In this document: positions 45,941-53,278 of the stretch, piece by piece
Layout of the letters: every line of letters begins with the position of its first letter
Position numbering within the stretch: position 1 is the first letter of the stretch
NCBI GenBank assembly: GCA_963781265.1
Contig: CAWAFH010000015.1
Coordinates: forward strand, 1-64,000
Direction of reading: 5' to 3'
Length of the DNA stretch: 64,000 bases
Origin: WHSW01 sp963781265
GTDB lineage: Bacteria > Actinomycetota > Thermoleophilia > Solirubrobacterales > 70-9
The notes under the pieces: generated by a model
Told to the model about the DNA's origin: nothing
Seen by the model: only the letters and a program-made list of their open reading frames with translations
Database searches by the model: none
Position numbers and translations under genes: made by a program

Positions 45941-46042
45941 ATCCCGCCTCGAGGAGCGCCGGCGGACGCCCCCGATTGCGCTTTTCGAGCGCCCCGTGAG
46001 AGGATCGGATTTCCACGCTTGAAGCGACAGGAGGAGATCCAA

Positions 46043-46459
46043 ATGGCTGACGGCACCGGGCTGATCAAGCGGTTCTACGAAGACGTGATCGGGAACGGCA
46101 ACCTCGATTTGATCGACGAGCTGACGACCGATGACATCGTCGATCATGAGGAGGGGCTTCCCGGGCAGCCCTCGGGTCGAGAGGGCGTGAAGTTCTTCGT
46201 CAACGCGATGCGGGAGGCGTTCCCCGACGTTCGACTCAAGTCGATCGAGCCGATGATGACCGACGGAGATCTCGAAGCCGCCCGCACCATCGTCGCTGGA
46301 ACCCACGAAGGGGAGCTGATGGGAGTTGCCGCGACCGGCAAGAGCGTCGAGTTCGAGTCCATCGACATCATCCGCGTCGAGGACGGCAAGGTTGCCGAGC
46401 ATTGGGGCGTCACCGACACGATGAGCCTGATGCAGCAGCTCGGCGCGATCCCCGGGTAG
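46043..46459 (+). CDS. SnoaL-like polyketide cyclase/ester cyclase family protein
   Basis: 138 residues of NTF2-like fold: LIKRFYEDVIGNGNLDLIDELTTDDIVDHE, GVKFFVNAMREAFPDVRLKSIEPM, GTHEGELMGVAATGKSVEFESIDIIRVEDGKVAEHWGVTD. These are SnoaL-like hallmarks. The biological role outside polyketide clusters is generally unknown, and no such cluster is seen here. AGGAGGAG 7 nt before ATG 46043 is one of the strongest ribosome sites in the window. Confidence 0.82.
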   Translation: MADGTGLIKRFYEDVIGNGNLDLIDELTTDDIVDHEEGLPGQPSGREGVKFFVNAMREAFPDVRLKSIEPMMTDGDLEAARTIVAGTHEGELMGVAATGKSVEFESIDIIRVEDGKVAEHWGVTDTMSLMQQLGAIPG

Positions 46460-46595
46460 CGCGTTCGTCTCAGAGTCGGCCAAGCGGCGGCCGGGGTCAT
46501 CGTCGGACGGCCGGCCGCAGCGTCGCTGTCCGCTGAACCCCCGCTCAAGCGATAGTTTTCCCGGACAACGTCGGGATTTCTTTTGAGGAGGAGAG

Positions 46596-48416
46596 ATGGA
46601 GGCGACGGCCGCGGAGCGTTACGCGAGCGGGGGACCGGGACGGGACCTTTACGCGCAGAACCTGGCGTTGGCCTTCCAGGCGACGGTCGATCGGATCGGC
46701 GACGACCCGGCGATCCGCACCGGGGACGGCGACGACGAGGTCGTGATCACCTGGAACGAGCTGCGCGAGCAGGTCGGCAGGATCGCCGGCGGGCTCGCGT
46801 CACTCGGCGTCTCGAAGGGCGACACGGTCGCGATCATGCTCAACAACCGGCCCGAGTTCATCCCGATCGACATGGCCGCGGTCTCGCTCGGCGCGGTCCC
46901 GTTCTCGATCTACCAGACCTCGTCGCCTGAGCAGATCGAATACGTCGTCTCCGACGCGGGCGCGAAGGTCGCGATCGTCGAGCCCGCGTTCCTCGAGGTG
47001 TTCTCGAAGGCTCGTGAGAACCTGCCGGAGGTCGAGACGCTGATCGTCGTCGGCGGCGAGGGCGGCGACCACACCCTGGCCGAGCTCGAGGCCATCGACC
47101 CCGAGTTCGACACCTCCGACTCGGTTGCGGCGGTCGAGCCCGACGACCTGCTCACCCTGATCTACACCTCGGGGACGACCGGGCCGCCGAAGGGCGTCCA
47201 GCTCACCCATCGCAACCTGATGATGCTGACGGCCGGGGTCGAGGACATCGTCGACTTCCCGGATCGCGGCGCCAAGGTGATCTCGTGGCTGCCGGCCGCC
47301 CACATCGCGGAGCGCGGGGCGCACTACTACCTGCCGGTGATCCGCGGCTGCACGGTGACGATCTGCCCGGACCCGCGTGAGATCGTCTCCTTCCTGCCGA
47401 AGGTGCGACCGACCTGGTTCTTCGCGGTGCCCCGCATTTGGGAGAAGCTCAAGGCGGGGCTCGAGGCGAACCTCGCCAACCTGCCCGGCGAGCAGGGCGA
47501 GCAGGCGCGCGCGGCGCTCGACGCCGCGCTCGAGAAGCTGCGCCTCGAGCAGGCCGGGGAGGAGGTCCCCGAGCAGCTCGCGGCGGCGGTCGCCGAGGCC
47601 GACGAGAAGATGTTCTCGAACCTCCGCACGACGCTGGGCCTGGACGAGGTCGTCGCGGTCAACGTCGGCGCGGCGCCGACGCCGCTCGAGGTGCTCGAGT
47701 TCTTCCACGCGATCGGGATCCCGATCGGCGAGCTCTGGGGGATGTCGGAAACCTGCGGGACGGCGACCGTCAACCCGCCGGAGAAGATCAAGCTCGGCAC
47801 CGTCGGGCCCCCGGTGCCGGGGGTCGAGATCAGGCTCGCCGAGGACGGCGAGGTCCTGGTCAAGGGCGATGTGATCATGGCCGGCTACCGCAACATGCCG
47901 GAGAAGACAGCGGAGACGATCGACGACGAAGGTTGGCTCGCGACGGGCGACATCGGCGAGCTCGATGCGGAGGGCTACCTGAAGATCGTCGACCGCAAGA
48001 AGGAGCTGATCATCAACGCGGCCGGCAAGAACATGTCGCCGGCGAACATCGAGGCGAAGCTGAAGGCGGCGAGCCCGTTGATCGGCCAGGCGATCGCGAT
48101 CGGGGACGCGCGGCCCTACAACGTCGCCCTCATCGTCCTCGACCCCGACTTCGCTCCGGTGTGGGCGCAGCAGAACGGCAAGGGCGACCTGTCCGGCGAG
48201 CAGCTCGCGGCGGACGAGGAGCTGGCCGCCGCGATCCAGGCCGGCGTCGATGAGGCGAACGCGAAGCTCTCGCGGGTCGAGCAGATCAAGAAGTTCACGG
48301 TGCTGCCGACCGACTGGGCCCCCGGAGGGGACGAGCTCACGCCGACGATGAAGCTGAAGCGCAAGCCGATCGCGGAGAAGTACTCGGCCGAGATCGAGAA
48401 GCTCTACGGAGGCTGA
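46596..48416 (+). CDS. Long-chain acyl-CoA synthetase (AMP-forming)
   Basis: 606 residues of the ANL superfamily, FadD15/long-chain type. Core motif A5-like LTLIYTSGTTGPPKGVQLTHRN binds ATP. SWLPAAHIAERGAHYYLPV, WFFAVPRIWEKLKAGLE, GELWGMSETCGT, EGWLATGDIGELDAEGYLKIVDRKKELI and the late Lys in TPTMKLKRKPIAEKY follow. It activates fatty acids for degradation or lipid synthesis. It has a strong ribosome site (GAGGAGGAGAG) and a possible -10 TAGTTT near 46550. It appears monocistronic. Confidence 0.93.
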   Translation: MEATAAERYASGGPGRDLYAQNLALAFQATVDRIGDDPAIRTGDGDDEVVITWNELREQVGRIAGGLASLGVSKGDTVAIMLNNRPEFIPIDMAAVSLGAVPFSIYQTSSPEQIEYVVSDAGAKVAIVEPAFLEVFSKARENLPEVETLIVVGGEGGDHTLAELEAIDPEFDTSDSVAAVEPDDLLTLIYTSGTTGPPKGVQLTHRNLMMLTAGVEDIVDFPDRGAKVISWLPAAHIAERGAHYYLPVIRGCTVTICPDPREIVSFLPKVRPTWFFAVPRIWEKLKAGLEANLANLPGEQGEQARAALDAALEKLRLEQAGEEVPEQLAAAVAEADEKMFSNLRTTLGLDEVVAVNVGAAPTPLEVLEFFHAIGIPIGELWGMSETCGTATVNPPEKIKLGTVGPPVPGVEIRLAEDGEVLVKGDVIMAGYRNMPEKTAETIDDEGWLATGDIGELDAEGYLKIVDRKKELIINAAGKNMSPANIEAKLKAASPLIGQAIAIGDARPYNVALIVLDPDFAPVWAQQNGKGDLSGEQLAADEELAAAIQAGVDEANAKLSRVEQIKKFTVLPTDWAPGGDELTPTMKLKRKPIAEKYSAEIEKLYGG

Positions 48417-48550
48417 GAGCGAGCACCCGCGCGCGCTCGGCCTCGCGCGGGAGATGTTCGCGGCGGTCGCGGTGCTGCGCACCGACCGGGCCTGGCCGGG
48501 CGGAGGAGACTTCCGTTTCGCCTGAGCGCGCCTAGCGTGACACGCGCGCG
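48417..48550. terminator. Spacer after the acyl-CoA ligase, with hairpin
   Basis: CCCGCGCG (48426-48433) and CGCGCGGG (48444-48451) form a perfect 8-bp hairpin 10 nt after the stop codon. It lacks a U-tract but is placed as a terminator. A frame of about 35 codons to TGA near 48525 (ending GGGDFRFA) is coding-like, but has no good start and is not called. Confidence 0.4.
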
Positions 48551-48585
48551 TTGACGCGTGACGGGCGCGCCGACACGCTGCGCCC
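48551..48585 (+). promoter_or_regulatory. Promoter of the AbiEi/DUF559 gene
   Basis: TTGACG (48551-48556), a 17-nt spacer, CACGCT (48574-48579), then 6 nt to GTG 48586. The -35 is near consensus, the -10 is weak, and the message would be leaderless. Confidence 0.5.
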
Positions 48586-49552
48586 GTGCCAGCCGACGGG
48601 TTGATTTCGCCAGACAGGGCAACGGTTTCAACCCGTCGGCGGTGGGGCGCGGTGGCTGAGCTCGCGGCGCGCCAACACGGGGTGGTCGCATTGCGTCAGC
48701 TCGAAGCGCTTGGGATGGCCCCGGCGACCGCACGGTCGTGGGTGGCAGAGGGCTGGTTGATCCGCTTGCATCAGGGCGTCTTCGCCGTCGGGCACGCGGC
48801 TCTGCGTCCGGAAGCCCGCTACCTGGCGGCGGTGCTCGCCTGCGGCCCGGACGCGGCGCTGTCGTACCGCTCGGCGGCGGCGTTGCTCGACCTCCGGGCC
48901 AGCGCGGCGGCGCACTCTCGACGTCACCGCGCCGATCCGCACGGGTCGCTGCCGGCCGGGAATCCGGATTCACCGCGGCGATCGCCTGGCCCCGGATGAG
49001 GTCCACGAGCATCTCGGCGTTCCGTGCACCACGGTGGCGAGGACGATCCTCGATCTAGCGGTTGTGCTCGATCACCGCGGGCTCGAGGCGGCGGTCGAGA
49101 CCGCGGAGCGGAGGGAGGCCCTCGACCTCCGCTCGATGACGGTCCTACTGGGCAGACACCGCGGCCGCCGAGGCGTCGCACGGCTGCGTCTGGTTCTCGC
49201 GCAGTTCGACGCTGAGATCATCAATGTGCGCAGCGAGCTCGAGGCGCGCTTCTTCCACCTCTGCGTCGACCACGATCTCCCACGGCCGCTCGTGAACCGA
49301 CGCCTGAGCGTCGGCGACCGCGAGCTCGAGGTCGACTTCCATTGGCCACGGTCGATGCTCGTGGTGGAGACCGACGGCGCACGCGTCCACGGCACAACCG
49401 GAGCTCGCGTGCGCGACCGGGAGCGCGACCGTCTGCTCACCGCCGCCGGCTGGCAGATCCGCCGCGCGGACTGGCACGCGGTGGTGCTCAACCCCGAGCC
49501 ACTCGTGTCGGAACTGCGCCGCCGCACCGCCGCCGATCGGCCGACGGGTTGA
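48586..49552 (+). pseudogene. AbiEi-like winged-helix plus DUF559 nuclease-like gene, frameshifted
   Basis: Frame 1 (GTG 48586) encodes a winged-helix antitoxin-type N-terminus: VAELAARQHGVVALRQLEALGM, RLHQGVFAVGHAAL and YLAAVLACGPDAALSYRSAAALLDL. After about 48912 the gene continues in another frame: LDVTAPIRTGRCRPGIRIH, TVARTILDLAVVL, then the DUF559/Vsr-like restriction-endonuclease fold LEARFFHLCVDHDLPRPLVNR, ELEVDFHWPRSMLVVETDG (the D...E-x-D-type acidic residues), WQIRRADWHAVV. The two halves together equal one intact family member of about 320 residues. Such proteins are common in actinobacteria; their function (DNA repair, defence or toxin control) is not established. Both ends lie within the 56-bp direct repeat. 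Confidence 0.7.
48592..48647. repeat. 56-bp direct repeat, left copy, with internal inverted repeat
   Basis: Identical to 49540-49595. Inside, GCCGACGGGTTGA and TCAACCCGTCGGC are perfect 13-bp inverted arms around 23 nt. The left copy encodes residues 3-20 of the AbiEi/DUF559 protein. Confidence 0.9.
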
Positions 49553-49595
49553 TTTCGCCAGACAGGGCAACGGTTTCAACCCGTCGGCGGTGGGG
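49540..49595. repeat. 56-bp direct repeat, right copy, with internal inverted repeat
   Basis: Identical to 48592-48647. The stop codon of the AbiEi/DUF559 gene (TGA 49550-49552) falls inside it. It lies 17 bp from the end of the convergent secreted-protein gene and could form a terminator-like hairpin for either. Confidence 0.9.
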
Positions 49596-49612
49596 GCGCG
49601 GCTGGGGCGGCG

Positions 49613-50476
49613 TCAGCGGCGCTCGGTGACCTTGAAGCGGTACGAGGCCGGGGAGGGGTCCGTGTTGCCGGCGTCGTCCGTGGCGGCGACCGTGAACTTG
49701 TGCTTGCCGGGGTCGAGATGCTTGTACTTCTGCGGGGAGCTGCAGGCCTTCGCCTTGTCCTTGTCGAGCTTGCATTCGAACTCGACCCCCGGCTCGTTGG
49801 CGTCGAACCGGAATTTCGCGGTCGTCTTCGAGGACTTCTTCTTCGGCCCCTTGGAGATCGACGTCTGCGGAGCCTGGCGATCGCCGCCGCAGGCGACCTC
49901 GGTCGGCGCCGTCGCGTTGTTGCGGGGCAGCGGGTTGGAGAGCGCGAAGTCGGCGGCGCTGTCGTCGGTGTCGTCGGCGGCCTCGAGCAGGGTCGAGCAG
50001 CCGGGCGCGATCGAACGGCGCAGCGCCATGGCGCCGCTCGGGAAGCCGGTGACGGGGGTGCCGACGGCCCCCGGCAGCATCGCGGCGCCCGTGAACGGAC
50101 CGTAGGCGACGCAGTCGACCGGGATCGCGTCGAAGCAGACGGCGCCCCCGGAGTTGCTGAAGCCGAGGCTGTGGGTGATATCAGGCGCGACGCCCTCAAC
50201 CGGACCAGGCGCGATCAGGATGGTGCTCTGACTCTGGCCGCCACTCACGTTGGTGAGTGGAACGTCGTCGATCTGAGCGCCGGCTGGATCGTACGTGGTC
50301 ACGTGATGGCCCGAGAGGAAGGTCTGGCCCGGCGAGTACATCTGCAGCTCCACGTACGGGACGGAGGTGGCGGCCCGGATCTCGCGGATCTTCATCAGGT
50401 GGAAGTTCGCCTGCGCGGGCGCGGCGCCGGCCACCAGCGCGGTCAGCGCGACGATGAGCGCGATCCTCCTCTTCAT
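49613..50476 (-). CDS. Secreted protein with C-terminal Ig-like/HYR-type repeat
   Basis: 287 residues. ATG 50476 (AGAGGG 8 nt upstream) starts the signal peptide MKRRIALIVALTALVAGAAPAQA. The mature N-terminal half (FHLMKIREIRAATSVPYVELQMYSPGQ, later SLGFSNSGGAVCFDAIPVDCVAYGPF) resembles lamin-tail/LTD-like secreted domains. The C-terminal half (PQTSISKGPKKKSSKTTAKF, FECKLDKDKAKACSSPQKY, LDPGKHKFTVAATDDAGNTDPSPA) is a bacterial Ig-like repeat frequent in actinobacterial surface proteins. It is extracellular; role unknown. Confidence 0.75.
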   Translation of the reverse strand: MKRRIALIVALTALVAGAAPAQANFHLMKIREIRAATSVPYVELQMYSPGQTFLSGHHVTTYDPAGAQIDDVPLTNVSGGQSQSTILIAPGPVEGVAPDITHSLGFSNSGGAVCFDAIPVDCVAYGPFTGAAMLPGAVGTPVTGFPSGAMALRRSIAPGCSTLLEAADDTDDSAADFALSNPLPRNNATAPTEVACGGDRQAPQTSISKGPKKKSSKTTAKFRFDANEPGVEFECKLDKDKAKACSSPQKYKHLDPGKHKFTVAATDDAGNTDPSPASYRFKVTERR

Positions 50477-50523
50477 CGGCATCACCCTCTCATACGAATC
50501 TGCGCCGTTCATGGATTGGCGCA

Positions 50524-50529
50524 TATGCT
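50524..50529 (+). promoter_or_regulatory. Leaderless-type -10 of the propeller gene
   Basis: TATGCT lies 7 nt before ATG 50537. An in-frame ATG at 50525 lies inside this hexamer and is rejected as start. Confidence 0.5.
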
Positions 50530-50536
50530 CGACTGG

Positions 50537-51463
50537 ATGAAGCGACTCGCCGTGATCGTGATCGCGCTGGGCGCGACGGTGGCGCCGGCCGCCGCCGAGG
50601 CGGTGCCTGACTGCGGTCGCGCGCCGGTCGTCCGCGTGCTCGCGTCCGGCCAGGGCCAGCTCGAGTCCGTGATCGCCGATGAGCGGGGCCGCCTCTACTT
50701 CACCGATCTGCGCGGCGGGCGGCTGCTGCGGCTCAGCTCACGCGGCGCCGAGCCCGAGGTGCTGGTCGACGGGATCACCGCGCCCGGCGGGCTCACCTGG
50801 ATGCCCGACGGAAGCCTCTTGGTCGGGTACGGCGATTCGGCCGTGACCGCGTCTCGCGGGACCGAGAACCCACAGGCCGGGCTGCTGCGGGTTGACCCGA
50901 AGACCGGCTCCTACACCGTGTTCGCGACCGGGCTGACGATGGCCAACGGCGTCACGCGCGGCCCCGACGGAGCGGTCTACGCGTCCAACGACTTCGGGAT
51001 CGGCATCGACCGGGTGATCGGCGGGCAGGTCGAGCTCGCCTGGGCGCAGCTGCCGTCGTCGAACGGACTCGTCGTGAGCTCCGACGGCAAGACCCTGTAC
51101 TCGGCACAGACCTTCGTCACCAACCCGTCGATCGCGGCCGTCTCGCTCACCGGGCCGCCGACGGTGAGCAACTACTTCACCGAGACCGATGTGGCGGACG
51201 CACTCGCCGGGCTCGACGGCCTCACGCGCGACGATCACGACCGCCTGTACGTCGCCGCCAACATCGGCGGCGCCGTCTGGAGGGTCGGCACGGACCGCAA
51301 TGCCTGCGCGCTCGCCCACATGGCGCCGGTCGGGCCGAGCTCGGTCGCCTTCGGTACCGCGACCGGGAGGCGGCCGCACGGTGCCGGGCGGCGCAACCTC
51401 TACGTGACCACGTTCCAGGGCGAGCTGCTCCAGCTCAAGAACGTCCGCGGCAAGGCCCGCTGA
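50537..51463 (+). CDS. Secreted SMP-30/NHL-type beta-propeller protein
   Basis: 308 residues. The signal peptide MKRLAVIVIALGATVAPAAA is followed by propeller repeats: LESVIADERGRLYFTDLRGGRLLRLS, ITAPGGLTWMPDGSLLVGYGD, LLRVDPKTGSYTVFATGLTMANGVTRGPDGAVYASND, NGLVVSSDGKTLYSAQTF and LDGLTRDDHDRLYVAANIGGAVWRV. This is the SMP-30/gluconolactonase-like pattern with metal-site-type Glu/Asn/Asp positions (E at LESV, N in MANG, N in SNG, D in LDGL). A lactonase activity is possible but not shown. Confidence 0.8.
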   Translation: MKRLAVIVIALGATVAPAAAEAVPDCGRAPVVRVLASGQGQLESVIADERGRLYFTDLRGGRLLRLSSRGAEPEVLVDGITAPGGLTWMPDGSLLVGYGDSAVTASRGTENPQAGLLRVDPKTGSYTVFATGLTMANGVTRGPDGAVYASNDFGIGIDRVIGGQVELAWAQLPSSNGLVVSSDGKTLYSAQTFVTNPSIAAVSLTGPPTVSNYFTETDVADALAGLDGLTRDDHDRLYVAANIGGAVWRVGTDRNACALAHMAPVGPSSVAFGTATGRRPHGAGRRNLYVTTFQGELLQLKNVRGKAR

Positions 51464-51466
51464 GGC

Positions 51467-52729
51467 TCAGCCGAGCGCGAACCGCAACCGCGCCCGCTCG
51501 AACCGGTCGATCGATTCGGTGCCGAGCGCGAGGGCGGGGGTGAGGGCGCCAGCGCGCTCGGGCGTGACCCCCGGCTCGGCCAGCATCAACCCGGCCTCGC
51601 CGAGCATCCTCGCGGTTGCCAGGTAGCCGGGGTGCCCCTCCGCGTCCAGGGTCACGACGAGCTCGTCGCCCGCGGGTGTGCGGCCCTCGGCGACGAGGCG
51701 CCAGCGCCACTGCTCGATCCGGTCCGCCGCCGGGCCGAACCCGGAGGAGGGGAGCACCCTGCGCAGGCCGGTGGCCACGCGGGAGCGGATCGCGGGCTGG
51801 GCCAGGGCCGCTGCCCGCATCCCGAGCTGGGTCGCCGAGAGGGTAAGAGCCGCGCCCATTCGCAGCGGGAGGGTTGGCCCCGAGCCGGCGATCGCCAGCC
51901 CCTCGCGATAGCGAAACGGCCGCATGGCGACGCCGCGCTCGGCCGCCTCGACCGCCGCGGTGCGCTGGATCACGGCGGGATTGATGAAGGCCGCGGGGCT
52001 CATCGGCGCGATCACCGAGCCATCGGAGGCGCGGCGCGGGCGCAGCCCGATCGGGCTGCGGGCGCGGACCGCCGCCGCAACGCGGGGATCGGAGATGAGC
52101 GCCGCCGGATCGGTGAGCACCGCCGGGTCGGTCGATCCGACGGCCTCGGCCATGCTCTGGAACGTGCCGCCCGAGATCATGTCCGAGGGCCGCGGCAGCC
52201 CGGGTGGCCGGCCGGTGACGGAGATCGCGACATCGACCTCGGCGAGCTCGGCGTTCCAGCGATCCCGCGCCGCCGAGACCAGCAGCTGCACGGCGAGGTC
52301 GGGAGGCAGGGCCTCGAACCCGCAGACCTGCACGATCTTCACCCCGGCGTCGCTGGCGGCGACGTCCAGGTCGGCGACGATCTCGCGTACGAACGGGATC
52401 TCCCCGGTCAGGTCCGCGTAATGCGCCCCGGCCTCGATGCAGGCCTCGATCACCGGGCGCCCCCGGGTCGTGTAGGGGCCGACCAGGTTCAGCACGACGG
52501 TCGCGCGCGAGGCCATCTCGACCAGCGCCGCACGGTCGCCGACCTCGGCGGCGACCGTGGCCGTCGGCGCCGCGCCGACGTCGGCCAGGGTGCGGGTGAG
52601 CTTCGCCGGGTCACGGCCGGCGGCGCCCCAGTTGGCGCCGACCTCGGCCAGATAGCGGGCGACCTCGCGCCCGGTCACGCCGGTCGCGCCGAACACCATC
52701 ACGTCGAGGTCTTTCGCGGCGGCCCCCAT
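51467..52729 (-). CDS. Saccharopine dehydrogenase-like oxidoreductase
   Basis: 420 residues. N-terminal Rossmann fold LDVMVFGATGVTGREVARYL (GxxGxxG), GPYTTRGRPVIEACIEAGAHYADLTGE and VQVCGFEALPPDLAVQLL are the family marks. It resembles the trans-acting enoyl reductase/saccharopine dehydrogenase-like proteins of mycobacterial lipid metabolism more than true lysine-pathway enzymes, so a lipid substrate is plausible. TAGTCT (52745-52740) is 10 nt before ATG 52729. It is convergent with the propeller gene, 3 bp apart. Confidence 0.8.
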   Translation of the reverse strand: MGAAAKDLDVMVFGATGVTGREVARYLAEVGANWGAAGRDPAKLTRTLADVGAAPTATVAAEVGDRAALVEMASRATVVLNLVGPYTTRGRPVIEACIEAGAHYADLTGEIPFVREIVADLDVAASDAGVKIVQVCGFEALPPDLAVQLLVSAARDRWNAELAEVDVAISVTGRPPGLPRPSDMISGGTFQSMAEAVGSTDPAVLTDPAALISDPRVAAAVRARSPIGLRPRRASDGSVIAPMSPAAFINPAVIQRTAAVEAAERGVAMRPFRYREGLAIAGSGPTLPLRMGAALTLSATQLGMRAAALAQPAIRSRVATGLRRVLPSSGFGPAADRIEQWRWRLVAEGRTPAGDELVVTLDAEGHPGYLATARMLGEAGLMLAEPGVTPERAGALTPALALGTESIDRFERARLRFALG

Positions 52730-52903
52730 TGGGGACGTGAGACTAGTGCCCGCTGGCCGGCGACCGGCTAGCAGGCCGCGGCGACCGCGCTCTTCGCGTC
52801 CTTGACGGCCTGCTTTGCCTTCTTGACCTTGTGCTTGGCCGCGATTCGGGCGGTTTCGGCTCTGGTCCTGTTTGCTTGGATTCGCGGACCGATGGCGCCG
52901 GCG

Positions 52904-53119
52904 TCAGAGGCGGGCCCCGGCACTGGCGGCCTCGTGCCAGTAGGCGACGGTCGCGGGGTTGATCCAGACCGACCGGCGGCGACCGGTCTCACTCGTGAGC
53001 TCGAACGGAAGGCCGCGCGCCGCGGTCCACGCCGAAAAGACGGCATCGGCGTCCTCTTGGACTCGGATCAGAAGCGGGTTCTCGCCGTGCGGCGCGGCGA
53101 AGTAGATGGTCGTAGGCAT
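52904..53119 (-). CDS. Small conserved-looking hypothetical protein
   Basis: 71 residues: MPTTIYFAAPHGENPLLIRV, then QEDADAVFSAWTAARGLPFELTS and a final VWINPATVAYWHEA. The pattern (beta strand, acidic helix, WVNP-A-VAY strand) is one I have seen in small uncharacterised actinobacterial proteins. No function is known. TAGGTT at 53131-53126 is 6 nt before ATG 53119. The 170 bp after its stop (52734-52903) contain a Lys/Ala-rich frame with no credible start. Confidence 0.65.
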   Translation of the reverse strand: MPTTIYFAAPHGENPLLIRVQEDADAVFSAWTAARGLPFELTSETGRRRSVWINPATVAYWHEAASAGARL

Positions 53120-53131
53120 GAAGCGAACCTA
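53120..53131 (-). promoter_or_regulatory. Leaderless-type -10 of the 71-residue gene
   Basis: TAGGTT (53131-53126) lies 6 nt before ATG 53119. Confidence 0.5.
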
Positions 53132-53278
53132 TTGGGCGGCTCGGACGCCGGGAAGCATCGCGCTCTCACACCGCTGCGGAGACGCCCGCGGCGGGGTAAC
53201 CGGCCCACCTTGACTTAGCGCGATTGGATGAGAAGGTCCAAATTGCCAACCAGAAGGGGGGCCGGGAGGAGCCAAGGG

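Noticed and set aside
46043..48416. Polyketide or other natural-product cluster suggested by SnoaL-like and acyl-CoA ligase genes
   Set aside because: No PKS, NRPS, terpene or tailoring genes nearby; both genes have their own ribosome sites and probably act separately.
48418..48525. A 35-codon coding-like frame after the acyl-CoA ligase
   Set aside because: No ATG or GTG with ribosome site or -10 at a suitable place, and the region contains a terminator-like hairpin.
48592..49595. CRISPR array from the repeated 56-bp sequences
   Set aside because: Only two copies about 0.95 kb apart, with a protein gene between and no cas genes.
52768..52903. Lys/Ala-rich frame after the 71-residue gene (ending KQAVKDAKSAVAAAC)
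   Set aside because: No credible start codon; the upstream part overlaps the 71-residue gene in another frame. It could be a frameshifted extension, but evidence is insufficient.
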